From contig PWGH01000129.1 of NCBI GenBank assembly GCA_003555285.1, positions 1 to 20,217 on the forward strand: DNA of 20,217 nt. The letters are read 5' to 3'. Below, in pieces: positions 1 to 9,789 of this stretch. The notes under the pieces are model-generated. The model ran no database searches, was not told the DNA's origin, and was given only the letters and a program-made list of their open reading frames with translations. A program made the position numbers and the translations under genes. Origin of the DNA: Thioalkalivibrio sp. (GTDB lineage: Bacteria > Pseudomonadota > Gammaproteobacteria > Ectothiorhodospirales > Ectothiorhodospiraceae). How positions within the stretch are numbered: position 1 is the first letter of the stretch; each line of letters begins with the position of its first letter.

Positions 1-2
1 CC

Positions 3-254
3 AACGGCAAGCCCAGCGCTGGAGGGGTGCGCATTGTCGATACCGCGACCGAGACCGATCTGATCCGGGATTTTGGCACCAGCAGGGTGGGTGAAGGCCG
101 CCCCAATCCCCGTCGCTACGAGGTGCCGGCGGGCACCTACGACATCCGCTTCGACGTCTCCGGCGCCGATGGCGGCAGCCGCTGGTTGCGCGGGGTGACC
201 GTCCGGGTCGGGGAGCGCACCGAACACGTCGTCGATGTCGCAGCGCCAGAGTAG
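3..254 (+). CDS. C-terminal fragment of a hypothetical protein with a beta-rich carboxypeptidase-regulatory-like or VWA-associated repeat
   Basis: The reading frame is already open at base 3 and ends at TAG 252-254, so this is the 3' end of a gene that starts outside the window. A GTG at 27 is possible as a start, but the frame continues sensibly upstream (NGKPSAGG), so truncation by the window edge is more likely. The visible residues include an RRYEVPAGTYDIRFDV stretch and end in a TVRVGERTEHVVDV strand. This 'P-x-G-x-Y-D-[VI]-x' pattern is typical of small immunoglobulin-like or carboxypeptidase-regulatory-like modules, which often repeat at the C-terminus of secreted VWA-domain proteins. 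No catalytic residues can be recognised. The 74-bp gap to the next gene shows no terminator. The family assignment is inference. Confidence 0.5.
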   Translation, partial: NGKPSAGGVRIVDTATETDLIRDFGTSRVGEGRPNPRRYEVPAGTYDIRFDVSGADGGSRWLRGVTVRVGERTEHVVDVAAPE

Positions 255-328
255 CCTCGCCGGCGCCACGGAACTCTGCGCGCTGAAACCAACCCAAGGG
301 GTCGTCAGTCGTTCACAGGGAGCCAACA

Positions 329-1081
329 ATGATCTTCAAGCAATTGTTCGAAGCCGAGTCCTCGACCTACACCTACCTGCTGCACTGCACCGACACCGGC
401 ACCACGGCGCTGATCGATCCGGTGATCGAGACCGTCGACCGGGACCTCGAGGTGCTGCAGCAGCTGGGCCTGAAGCTCGATTACGCGATCGAGACGCATA
501 TCCACGCCGACCACATCACCGGTGGCCGAATGCTCCGGGAACGCACCGGCTGCCGGCTCGCCGGGCCTGCCCAGGATGCCCTGCCCTGCCGGGACCTCGG
601 GTTGCGCGAAGGCGAAGCCCTGCGCATCGGCAACCTGGTGTTGAATCCCCTGTTCACCCCCGGTCACACCGACACCCACCATGCCTACCTGCTCGAGCAT
701 GGCGGTCTGCCGCTGCTGTTCTCCGGCGATGCGCTGCTGATCGAGGCCTGCGGGCGCACCGATTTCCAGTCCGGCGATGCCCACACGCTGTACCGCTCGA
801 TCCACGACAAGTTCTTCACCCTGCCCGATGAGACGCTGGTCTATCCCGGCCACGACTACGAGGAGCGCCAGATCACGACCATCGGTCAGGAGAAGCTGCG
901 CAATCCGCGGCTGGGCAAGGGCCAGAGCCTGGAGGCCTTCGTGAAGATCATGACCGAGATGGATCTCCCCTACCCGAAAAAGATCGACTGGGCCTTACCC
1001 GGTAACGAGGCCTGCGGTGCCTGCCCGGACAACCTGCCGCCGGAGAAGGAACGGCTGTGCCAATCGGACCGCCAGGGCTGA
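329..1081 (+). CDS. ETHE1-like persulfide/sulfur dioxygenase (MBL-fold metallohydrolase)
   Basis: This 250-residue protein is predicted to oxidise glutathione persulfide (or another low-molecular-weight persulfide) to sulfite and glutathione, using one ferrous iron in a metallo-beta-lactamase fold. The signature is complete: H57-x-H59-x-D61-H62 (THIHADHITGG), H113 in TPGHT, D134 in FSGD and H175 in YPGHDYEER. The ACGRTDFQSGD stretch (140-150) is characteristic of the ETHE1/sulfur dioxygenase branch rather than glyoxalase II. Length matches the family. ATG 329 is preceded by CAGGGAG about 7 nt upstream, which supports this start. No signal peptide is visible, so it should be cytoplasmic. The C-terminal tail has four cysteines (C20 aside, three cluster near ACGACPD), of unknown meaning. 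Together with the sulfur-globule-like gene at 9798 it suggests reduced-sulfur metabolism. The class is secure; the substrate is inferred from the family. Confidence 0.9.
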   Translation: MIFKQLFEAESSTYTYLLHCTDTGTTALIDPVIETVDRDLEVLQQLGLKLDYAIETHIHADHITGGRMLRERTGCRLAGPAQDALPCRDLGLREGEALRIGNLVLNPLFTPGHTDTHHAYLLEHGGLPLLFSGDALLIEACGRTDFQSGDAHTLYRSIHDKFFTLPDETLVYPGHDYEERQITTIGQEKLRNPRLGKGQSLEAFVKIMTEMDLPYPKKIDWALPGNEACGACPDNLPPEKERLCQSDRQG

Positions 1082-1282
1082 GCCGGACCGGATCGACCGT
1101 TACGGCTGACCGAATGCCGCCACGGAGCGTGACCACCGAACCGTGTCCTCGGCGGTTATTCGCAGGGGATGCGCGTTGGGCTATCGTGCCCCGGGTCGGC
1201 TCGCGCTGAACCGCCCGAACGTAGCCCATTCGGGGTCGCGATAGCGGATCTTTTCATCGCACCTCCGGTCTTACTGGGTTCA

Positions 1283-3259
1283 ATGTCCCATGAGCCCCCC
1301 GAACCTTGCGCGACCCGTCAGCGCCCGGCCTCTGTTCGCAGAGATCGGGCTACGTCGTTCAGCGCGACCCAGCCGCGAACCACCGGCAAGCCTGCCCCGG
1401 CCGACACGGCGCTGCACGCCCATATCGAGCGACAGAACTTTCAGCTCGCGCTCGAGGATCGTCTGCGCGAGCTGCAGGAACCGGCCGCAGTCACTGCCGC
1501 GGCCGCAGAGGCGCTGGGCCGGCAACTCGGTGTGGGCCAGGTCGCCTACGCCGACATCGATGAAGCCGGCGAACGCGCGATCATCGAGCGGGACTGGAAC
1601 GACGGCACGATGCCCAGCAACACCGGCGTGCACCGCCTGAAAGCCTTCGGTCCGGCCTTCATCGCCGATTTGAAACAGGGAAAGACCGTCGCCATCGGCG
1701 ATATTCGCGGCGATTCGCGAACCAATACCCCGAAGGCGCTCATCACCTTCGAACGCGCCTCCATTGCCGCGTTCCTGAACGTCCCCCTGGTCAAGAATGG
1801 ACACCTGGTGGCAGTCCTGGCCCTCCACCACCCCGTGCCGCGTCACTGGTCGGCCGAGGAGATCAGCCTCGCCGAGGCGGTGGCCGAGCGCACCTGGGCG
1901 GTGGTCGAACGCGCGCGAGCGGAGTCGGAGCGGGATCGCTTCTTCGACCTCTCGCTGGACATGCTGGCGATCGTGTCCCCCGACGGCCGTTGGCGGCGCG
2001 TGAATCCGGCCTTCGAAACAACCCTGGGATGGGCGCAATCCGATCTCGTCGGCCAGCCGGCGGAGGCGATCGTGCATCCGGAGGATCGTGCCCGCTCCAG
2101 GAAGGCGGCCGCGGCGATCGCGCTGGGGCACCCCCTGAAGGGCCTGGAGAATCGAATTCGCTGCAAGAACGGCCGCTACCGCTGGATTGCCTGGAGCACC
2201 GCACCGGCCACGGATCAGGGCCTGATGTATTCGGTCGGACGCGACGTGACCGACCGACGTGCGAACGAGGCGGCGCTGCGCACGAACGAGGCGCTGCTGC
2301 GGCGGGTTCTCGACCAGATCTTCGCCTTCGTCGGCGTACTGACGCTGGAGGGCGTGGTCCTGCACGCCAACCGGGCGCCGCTGGCCGCCGCCGGCATTCG
2401 CCTGGAAGACGTGGTGGGCAAGCCCTTCGACCAGGTCTTCTGGTGGTCCTACAGCCCGGCGGTGCAGGCGCGGCTGCGTGCTGCCATGCAGCGGGCCGCG
2501 AAGGGCGAGGCGGTCCGGTACGACGTCCCGGTGCAGATGGCCGAAGGACGCCTGATGACCATCGACTTCCAGATCGCGCCGATGCGCGACGACGAGGGCC
2601 AGATCATCGGGCTGATTCCCTCGGCGATCGACATCGACCAGCGCAAGCGCGCGGAGGCCCACCGCGAGCTGCTGATCAACGAACTGAACCATCGGGTCAA
2701 GAACACGCTCGCGGTGGTGCAGGGCATCGCCCTGCAGACCTTCACCGGACCCGGCGTCGCCAACCGGATGGCTGCCTTCCAGAGCCGCCTGAGCGCGCTG
2801 GCGGCGGCGCATAACCTGTTGGCCCAGTCCAGCTGGGAGAAGACCTCGCTCGAGGCGCTGGCCCGGCGTGTGCTTACCGCGGCCTTCGTCCAGGACGCGC
2901 GGATCGAGCTGGCCGGACCGCCGGTCGAGTTGCCGCCGCGGCATGCCCTGACCCTCGCGATGGCGCTGCACGAGTTGTGCACCAATGCGATCAAGTACGG
3001 CGCGTTTGCGCACGGCAGCCTCGGTCGTGTGACGCTGAGCTGGAGCGTCTCGACGGGTCCGGAGGCGATGCTGCACCTGGTCTGGCGCGAACACGGCGGA
3101 CCGCGGGTGAGCCCGCCCCAGCACAAGGGCTTCGGCTCACGCATCATCGAACGCGCCCTCGCCCAGGAGTTCGACGGTACCGTGACGCTGGATTTCCATC
3201 CCGAGGGGCTGGTGTGTACGCTGGTCGGCCTGCTGCCCAAGGCCGTGCCGTCGTCATGA
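1283..3259 (+). CDS. GAF-PAS-PAS sensor histidine kinase, HWE family
   Basis: Predicted soluble sensor kinase of 658 residues with no membrane segments. The order is a GAF-like domain (about 50-205), a PAS domain (about 210-330, with the typical NPAFETTLGW and HPEDR motifs), a second PAS domain (about 335-455) and a kinase core (about 460-655). The phosphoacceptor is H470 in the H-box ELNHRVKNTLAVVQ. N568 lies in the N-box HELCTNAIKYGA, and W601-x-E603 in LVWREHGGP is the pair that gives the HWE family its name. HWE kinases are cytoplasmic or light/redox/ligand-sensing enzymes. Here the sensed signal is unknown, and no Cys or His flavin- or heme-binding motif is obvious. The frame is open from an ATG at 1169, but that ATG abuts its only purine run and adds 38 residues of non-domain-like sequence, so ATG 1283 is preferred with modest confidence. 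It overlaps the response regulator by ATGA. Confidence 0.88.
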   Translation: MSHEPPEPCATRQRPASVRRDRATSFSATQPRTTGKPAPADTALHAHIERQNFQLALEDRLRELQEPAAVTAAAAEALGRQLGVGQVAYADIDEAGERAIIERDWNDGTMPSNTGVHRLKAFGPAFIADLKQGKTVAIGDIRGDSRTNTPKALITFERASIAAFLNVPLVKNGHLVAVLALHHPVPRHWSAEEISLAEAVAERTWAVVERARAESERDRFFDLSLDMLAIVSPDGRWRRVNPAFETTLGWAQSDLVGQPAEAIVHPEDRARSRKAAAAIALGHPLKGLENRIRCKNGRYRWIAWSTAPATDQGLMYSVGRDVTDRRANEAALRTNEALLRRVLDQIFAFVGVLTLEGVVLHANRAPLAAAGIRLEDVVGKPFDQVFWWSYSPAVQARLRAAMQRAAKGEAVRYDVPVQMAEGRLMTIDFQIAPMRDDEGQIIGLIPSAIDIDQRKRAEAHRELLINELNHRVKNTLAVVQGIALQTFTGPGVANRMAAFQSRLSALAAAHNLLAQSSWEKTSLEALARRVLTAAFVQDARIELAGPPVELPPRHALTLAMALHELCTNAIKYGAFAHGSLGRVTLSWSVSTGPEAMLHLVWREHGGPRVSPPQHKGFGSRIIERALAQEFDGTVTLDFHPEGLVCTLVGLLPKAVPSS

Positions 3260-3627
3260 GCGCCCTGACCGGAAAACGCATTCTCATCGTCGAAGACGAA
3301 TTTCTGATTGCGCTGACCGCCGAGACCTTCCTCGCCGATCTCGGCGCGGTCGTGGTCGGTCCGGCCTACACCATCCGCGAAGGCCTGGCGCTGGCCGAGG
3401 GCGAGGCCCTCGACGCCGCGATCCTCGACGTCAACATGGGCGGGCAACGCAGCGATCCGATCGCGGCAGTCCTGGTGGAACGACGCATCCCCTTCATCCT
3501 GGCTACAGGCTATGGCGAACGCGAAGGTCAGCGGGGTATTCCCGTCGTCGACAAACCCTACACGGCAAGCCAGCTCGCCACCGCGCTTCAGCTCGTGATT
3601 GCCGCCCATACGCGCAACGCGCCATAG
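3256..3627 (+). CDS. Single-domain response regulator (CheY-like receiver)
   Basis: A stand-alone receiver domain of 123 residues with no output domain. The phosphorylation pocket is complete: acidic E13-D14, phosphoacceptor D58 (AAILDVN), T84 (ILATGYGE) and K100 (VVDKPY). The ATG overlaps the kinase stop codon as ATGA (3256-3259), so the two are almost certainly co-translated and form a cognate pair. Receivers of this subtype, with the 'ILATGYGE...KPY' pattern, commonly accompany HWE/HisKA_2 kinases and act as phosphosinks or phosphotransfer intermediates. With no DNA-binding domain here, the final output must lie elsewhere. The stop is TAG 3625-3627. A perfect 9-bp tandem repeat starts at the last coding codon. 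Confidence 0.92.
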   Translation: MSALTGKRILIVEDEFLIALTAETFLADLGAVVVGPAYTIREGLALAEGEALDAAILDVNMGGQRSDPIAAVLVERRIPFILATGYGEREGQRGIPVVDKPYTASQLATALQLVIAAHTRNAP

Positions 3628-3643
3628 CGTCTACAGCGTCTAC
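3626..3643. repeat. 9-bp perfect tandem duplication
   Basis: AGCGTCTAC occurs twice in immediate succession at 3626-3634 and 3635-3643, overlapping the stop codon of the response regulator. It is probably a simple slippage duplication, and no function can be read from it. Confidence 0.7.
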
Positions 3644-3709
3644 GTAACTGCACGCCCTGCGCCGGCGCACCGAGACGACCTGGGCCGTGAGAAAGGCCAT
3701 ATCACGCGT

Positions 3710-3738
3710 TTGCCGTTCCAGGAGCCGCATGGTACAAG
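3710..3738 (+). promoter_or_regulatory. Candidate sigma70-type promoter for the small secreted repeat protein
   Basis: TTGCCG (3710-3715) and TACAAG (3733-3738) each match four of six consensus positions and are separated by an optimal 17 bp. Initiation would fall near 3745, giving a leader of about 80 nt before ATG 3826. The match is modest and could occur by chance, but it lies in the only sizeable gap between the regulator and the next gene. Confidence 0.35.
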
Positions 3739-3825
3739 TTGGAACAGCCTAAACTCCGCCTTTTAAAAAAACCCGCGGCGAAGCCCGACGCATCCATCTT
3801 TTATCTACGCCCACAGGAACCTCCC

Positions 3826-4101
3826 ATGCCGAAGAATGCATCGAAGAAGACACGCGTGAGTCTGGTCGCCGCCTTGGGCGTCGCCCTGGTCCTTCCAGTA
3901 TTGACGATGGCCCAGGTGCCCGAGGAGGAGGATCTGCAGATGATGCCGCGCCAGGGCAAGACCTCCGCGGTTGATATGTTCACACCCACGACCAGAAACC
4001 GGGCCTTCCCCGGTGAGACCTTTTCACCCACCACCCGAGACCGGGCCTTCCCGGGTGAGGCATTTACACCCACCACCAAAGACCGGGTTCTTCCCCGGTG
4101 A
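3826..4101 (+). CDS. Small secreted protein with three 14-residue repeats; last repeat frameshifted
   Basis: Not recognised as a known family. The preferred start is ATG 3826, preceded by AGGAA (3815-3819) at a 6-nt spacing; an upstream in-frame ATG at 3739 would place 29 extra residues before a classic signal peptide. The 91-residue product has a basic N-terminus (KNASKKTR), a hydrophobic core (VSLVAALGVALVLPVL) and a likely signal peptidase site after TMA, so it should be exported. The mature part has a short acidic segment (PEEED) and then three tandem repeats of consensus [FM]-[FS]-[TS]-P-T-T-[RK]-[DN]-R-[AV]-F-P-G-E. The third unit carries one extra base around 4087-4092, so it ends VLPR-stop. 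The other frame would continue FPGEAS and stop at 4109-4111. Either the gene suffered a recent frameshift or the shorter C-terminus is native. Function is unknown. Confidence 0.6.
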   Translation: MPKNASKKTRVSLVAALGVALVLPVLTMAQVPEEEDLQMMPRQGKTSAVDMFTPTTRNRAFPGETFSPTTRDRAFPGEAFTPTTKDRVLPR

Positions 4102-4104
4102 GGC
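3969..4104 (+). repeat. Three tandem 42-bp coding repeats, last copy with one extra base
   Basis: Units of about 42 bp are visible, each ending in a cttcccSggtgag-type segment (near 4005-4015, 4047-4057 and 4090-4102). Units two and three are close copies apart from the one-base length difference in the third. This is the DNA counterpart of the protein repeats in the secreted protein. Confidence 0.65.
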
Positions 4105-4447
4105 ATCCTGACGGACGGCCACCTTGCCGATGATCGGTTTGCGCCGAGGACACCCGGCGACCGACTGAAGACTCGAGTGCTTGGCACCAACTCTATGCGG
4201 GGTTTGGCAAGCCGGAGCCATCACCGCGCTCCGTAGCGTCCGTGACTTCGGACGCAGGGAAGGGCCGTGACGCTCCGGCGGGACGCCGTGAATACATCCC
4301 TGTAGGCTTGACGGCCGCATCCGTGCGGCCGACACCCGCGGGAGCGCCACGGACCTTCCCTGCTGCGCCGTACCCGACCCTCATCCGCGACCCTGTACGC
4401 CGTAGGGTGCGCCAAGCGCAGCGGGCCCACGGGCACCCCGCACGATT
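4102..4447. other. 346-bp gene-free region between the secreted protein and glgP
   Basis: I see no credible coding frame here. The region separates a + strand gene from the 3' end of glgP on the - strand, so both transcripts converge on it. It contains the long inverted repeat at 4254-4363. It also has a looser GGGTGC...GCACCC inverted pair at 4405-4410 and 4433-4438. No T-tract follows either structure on either strand, so neither is a textbook intrinsic terminator. The sequence style, with a cgtagggtgcgcc segment, resembles dispersed intergenic repeats common in GC-rich gammaproteobacteria, but that comparison is from memory only. Confidence 0.6.
4254..4363. repeat. Long imperfect inverted repeat (REP/BIME-like hairpin), 29-bp arms
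   Basis: The left arm (4254-4282) and the reverse complement of the right arm (4335-4363) agree at 26 of 29 positions by direct comparison. Inside the 52-nt centre is a perfect hairpin, CGGCCGCA (4312-4319) and TGCGGCCG (4324-4331), around a TCCG loop. A further small hairpin, CGTCCG/CGGACG, lies just outside the left arm. The whole could fold into a cruciform or a long RNA hairpin. Its position between converging genes suits a dispersed palindromic repeat of the REP/BIME kind or a non-autonomous element, perhaps also acting as a transcript-end stabiliser. No flanking target-site duplication was found by eye. Confidence 0.7.
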
Positions 4448-7006
<2,559 letters not shown>

Positions 7007-7018
7007 GAAGACACCGGC

Positions 7019-7050
7019 GTTGCGAGCAGTATAGGTTGCGAGCAGTATAG
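7019..7050. repeat. 16-bp perfect tandem duplication in the glgP/HD divergent gap, each copy with a TATACT on the minus strand
   Basis: Positions 7019-7034 and 7035-7050 are identical 16-mers in direct succession. On the minus strand each copy contains TATACT (complement of 7028-7033 and of 7044-7049), a five-of-six match to a sigma70 -10 element facing glgP. No convincing -35 element was found 16-18 bp upstream of either copy. Initiation from the proximal copy would give a leader of roughly 15 nt to ATG 7006 or 60 nt to ATG 6961. Confidence 0.6.
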
Positions 7051-7096
7051 GAAGAATGAATGGCCTTTTCCCGACTGCAGCCCGCGCGGTGACGCC

Positions 7097-8455
7097 ATGG
7101 CGCCGGCATCGGTACCCTGCGCCATGCTGATCCGCGATCCGGTGCATGGCGACATCGAACTGGGGCCGCTGGAGGCCGCGGTGCTGGACCTGCCGGTGGT
7201 GCAGCGGCTGCGCGGCATCAAGCAGCTGGGCACGGCGAGCCAGGTCTATCCCGGCGCCCTGCATACCCGCTTCGACCACTCGATCGGCACCTGTGCGGTG
7301 GCCCACCGGATGGTCGCCGGCCTGCGCCGGAGCGGCACCGTGATCAGTGCTGAACTCAAGGCCTGCATCGGAGTCGGCGCCCTGTTGCACGACATCACCC
7401 ATGTGCCCTTCGGCCACACCCTGGAGGACGAACGGCGATTGTTCCCGCGCCACGACAAGGGCTCGCGACTGCTGCGTCTGCTCGACGGCGAGCTCGGGGC
7501 GGCCCTGACGCGGCTGGGCATTCGCGCGCCGGTGGCCGGACTGCTCGGCGCCGCGCCCAATTTGCTGCCGCCCTGGGCGCCGGCGCTGATCGCGAGCACA
7601 TTGGACGCCGATCTGCTCGACTACCTGCGCCGCGACAGTTACTTCGCGGGTCTCGCCCACGCCTACGACGATCGCGTCTTCCGCTATTTCGCGGTAGCCG
7701 ACGATCGGCTCGCGCTGCGCATGGCCAAGCACGGCATGGACCGGCCGGATGCCCGTTCCGAGGTGGTGCAGCTGCTGCGCATGCGCTACTTCCTGACCGA
7801 GCGGGTGTACTACCACCACACCAAGGTCACGGCCGGCGCGATGATCTCCAAGGCGGTCGAGATCGCGCTCGACCACGGCGCGCTGGTCGAGGCGGATCTG
7901 TTGACGTTGAACGACTGGACGCTGCTGGACCGGCTGGAGCACGCCGCACCAGCGCCCGCCGCGCGGCTCGCTCGGGGGCTGCGGCGGCGCGAGCTGCTCA
8001 AGCGTGGCTATGTGCTGTCGGCACGGGCCGTGTCCCTGGAGCAACGCACGGAACTGGTGCGCCAGTACCACGCATCGCGCAGCACCCGCGCCGCTGCCGA
8101 GACCGAACTGGCCGCCACCCTCGGTCTGGCACCGGAACAGGTGATCGTCTACTGCCCGGCGCTGAGCGTGATGAAGGAGGCCGGCGCCTGGGTGGAAACT
8201 GCCTCCGGGCTGCGCCGGCTCAACGACCCGGACAATGCCGCCTGCGCCGAGATCGGCGCCATCGAGGCCGGCTACGCCGGATTGTGGCGCTTCTACGTGT
8301 TCGTCCCCGCCGCCGCCGCGGCACGCACGGCCGACGTCGCGGCCGGGTTCTTCGGATACCCCAGCGAACACACCGGCGCCGTTCCCGGCCGTCAGCGCGG
8401 GTTGCCAGGGGTTGCGGTCCGGGATGTCAGGGGGCCGCGGCCCGAGTCCGTTTAG
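7097..8455 (+). CDS. HD-domain phosphohydrolase, SAMHD1/dNTPase-like
   Basis: A metal-dependent phosphohydrolase of 452 residues, resembling the catalytic region of SAMHD1 and bacterial relatives that hydrolyse dNTPs. The N-terminus IRDPVHGDIELGPLE, then PVVQRLRGIKQLG, YPGALHTRFDHSIGT and LLHDITHVPFGH, follows the SAMHD1 pattern closely. The metal ligands are present: H61, H98-D99 and, in TLDADLLDYLRRD, D172. The C-terminal half (about 270-440) is not recognised beyond the family's helical extension. ATG 7097 has GGTGA 4 nt upstream; an in-frame ATG at 7124, right before LIRDPVHG, is a possible alternative. It diverges from glgP and converges on the DUF1028 gene. Substrate (dNTP, ppGpp or other nucleotide) cannot be told from sequence. 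A role in nucleotide-pool control or phage defence is possible but is inference. Confidence 0.85.
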   Translation: MAPASVPCAMLIRDPVHGDIELGPLEAAVLDLPVVQRLRGIKQLGTASQVYPGALHTRFDHSIGTCAVAHRMVAGLRRSGTVISAELKACIGVGALLHDITHVPFGHTLEDERRLFPRHDKGSRLLRLLDGELGAALTRLGIRAPVAGLLGAAPNLLPPWAPALIASTLDADLLDYLRRDSYFAGLAHAYDDRVFRYFAVADDRLALRMAKHGMDRPDARSEVVQLLRMRYFLTERVYYHHTKVTAGAMISKAVEIALDHGALVEADLLTLNDWTLLDRLEHAAPAPAARLARGLRRRELLKRGYVLSARAVSLEQRTELVRQYHASRSTRAAAETELAATLGLAPEQVIVYCPALSVMKEAGAWVETASGLRRLNDPDNAACAEIGAIEAGYAGLWRFYVFVPAAAAARTADVAAGFFGYPSEHTGAVPGRQRGLPGVAVRDVRGPRPESV

Positions 8456-8504
8456 AGGCCCCGCTCTCGTGTGGCGTGGCATCGAATCGGCCTCGCCTGC
8501 CGGA

Positions 8505-9404
8505 TCATGGCCGCAGAGGCGGCAGGAACTGCTCGAGGAGGGCGGGATCGACCAGGCCGGCCACGCCGAAGCGCCGCGCGGTCTCGACGAAGGCCGGTGC
8601 CGACGCGGCCAGTGCGTCCATTAATTCCGCCGCCGTGGCCAACCGGCCGGCCATGGCCAGTACATTGGCGTGCAGCAGCGCGAGTTCCGGCTCCTGATCC
8701 ACGTCCAGGCGGTCATGCGTGATCTGTTCGAGACCCTCGACCGCTCGGCCGTCGAGGGCGAGTTCGAAGGCGCCCACCGCCGCGTGGTAGCGCGCGTTGT
8801 AGCTGGCCATACGCGTCAATCTCCCGACCGGATCGGGATGATCGTCAACCCGCAGATCGACGACGTTGTCTTGCCAGGGGCGGCCGCTACGCTGCGCGCA
8901 TACCACGAAGAGCGCGGCCGAACGGCTGCCACGCACATCGCCACCCCCGGCCTCGGCAGCGCCCAGGGCCGCGAGCAGGCGATCGCCGAGCCGTCCGGGC
9001 GAGGCCTCGAAGGTGTCCACCATCGCGGTCCACAGGCCCGCACTGGCCAGCATATTGCCCAGCGCTGCACAGCCGGAGCCCACCTGATGGCCCGCCGCCG
9101 GGACACAGGTATCCCCGGTGTACACGGCAATGCCCCCATCTCGATCGACCATACCGACCTGCCGGCGCGCGGGGTGGGGATCCACGCTGCGCAGTGCCGC
9201 CAGCGCCTCGGAGGCGGTCAATCCACCCCGCAGCAGATCCAGCCCGAGTTCGCCGTACATCGGCTCCCCGATCGACTGCGTCGCGATCACCCCCGCGCCG
9301 GGCAGCGCCCAGGACACGCTGCTGCCCACCGCAAAGGCCTGGGATTGGGTCGCCACGCCCATTTCACCCGTCTTCGGGTCCCGCGCAATGATCGAATAGG
9401 TCAT
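8505..9404 (-). CDS. DUF1028 family protein (putative Ntn-type hydrolase)
   Basis: A 299-residue protein beginning MTYSIIARDPKTGEMGVATQSQAFAVGS, which is the hallmark start of the DUF1028 family. To my recollection that family belongs to the Ntn-hydrolase clan, so Thr2 could become an N-terminal nucleophile after Met removal; this is not shown by the sequence itself. Other family-like segments are PGAGVIATQSIGEPMYGELGLDLL, QVGMVDRDGGIAVYTGD and VGSGCAALGNMLAS. The C-terminal third (about 205-299) is a helical, Ala/Leu-rich extension that resembles tetratricopeptide-like helices and is typical of the longer members. There is no signal peptide. It runs convergently against the HD gene with only 49 bp between their stops and no terminator seen. 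Its substrate is unknown. Confidence 0.85.
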   Translation of the reverse strand: MTYSIIARDPKTGEMGVATQSQAFAVGSSVSWALPGAGVIATQSIGEPMYGELGLDLLRGGLTASEALAALRSVDPHPARRQVGMVDRDGGIAVYTGDTCVPAAGHQVGSGCAALGNMLASAGLWTAMVDTFEASPGRLGDRLLAALGAAEAGGGDVRGSRSAALFVVCAQRSGRPWQDNVVDLRVDDHPDPVGRLTRMASYNARYHAAVGAFELALDGRAVEGLEQITHDRLDVDQEPELALLHANVLAMAGRLATAAELMDALAASAPAFVETARRFGVAGLVDPALLEQFLPPLRP

Positions 9405-9618
9405 GCCGCCAGCTTAACGGCAGCACGAAGGGAAAATCCAACCCGCACCGGATACCGGACGCCACGGCCAACGGCACGGCTTCCCGGCCCCCCCTCGGCG
9501 CAGGTCACGATCCGATGATCACGAAGACTCCGCAGGGAATCCCCTGCAGGCGAACCCTCTCGCCCGATTCCGGCAGACGCCGGTCGGGAAAAAGAATTCG
9601 TTTTTTTCGAAATGGAGC

Positions 9619-9647
9619 TTGCAATCGTTTTTCCGCTCCCCTAAGAT
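9619..9647 (+). promoter_or_regulatory. Candidate sigma70 promoter for the sulfur-globule-like gene
   Basis: TTGCAA (9619-9624) and TAAGAT (9642-9647) each match four of six consensus bases and are 17 bp apart, embedded in an AT-rich island. Transcription would start near 9654 and give a leader of about 145 nt. A palindrome directly covers the predicted start. Confidence 0.5.
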
Positions 9648-9655
9648 GCACACAT

Positions 9656-9671
9656 ATTAGAGATTTCTAAT
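9656..9671. promoter_or_regulatory. Palindromic operator candidate overlapping the predicted transcription start
   Basis: ATTAGA-GATT-TCTAAT is a perfect 6-bp inverted repeat with a 4-bp centre, loosely extended by ACAT and ATGT outside. It sits 9 bp downstream of the -10 element, where a repressor would block initiation. The binding protein cannot be named. Confidence 0.45.
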
Positions 9672-9784
9672 GTACTGATCAGGAGGCAACACCCTCCGAT
9701 TCGATGCTTCAGAATTTCATTTGCCTTTTACCCTTGGACCTGCCCGTCATCGGGCCGCGCACAAGGGCCTACTCTTCTAACCAT

Positions 9785-9789
9785 AAGGA
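9785..9789 (+). promoter_or_regulatory. Ribosome binding site that decides the start of the sulfur-globule-like gene
   Basis: AAGGA lies 8 nt before ATG 9798. The upstream in-frame ATG at 9789 overlaps this site, so 9798 is the likely start. Confidence 0.7.

Noticed and set aside
7007..8482. In-frame upstream extension of glgP on the minus strand, about 490 further codons
   Set aside because: It is antisense to the SAMHD1-like gene, whose protein shows clear motifs. The extension is low-complexity Gln/Arg/Gly-rich, as expected from GC-rich antisense reading.
9532..9588. The two hairpins as an intrinsic terminator
   Set aside because: No T-tract directly follows on either strand. The T-run at about 9600 is some 12 nt away from the second stem.
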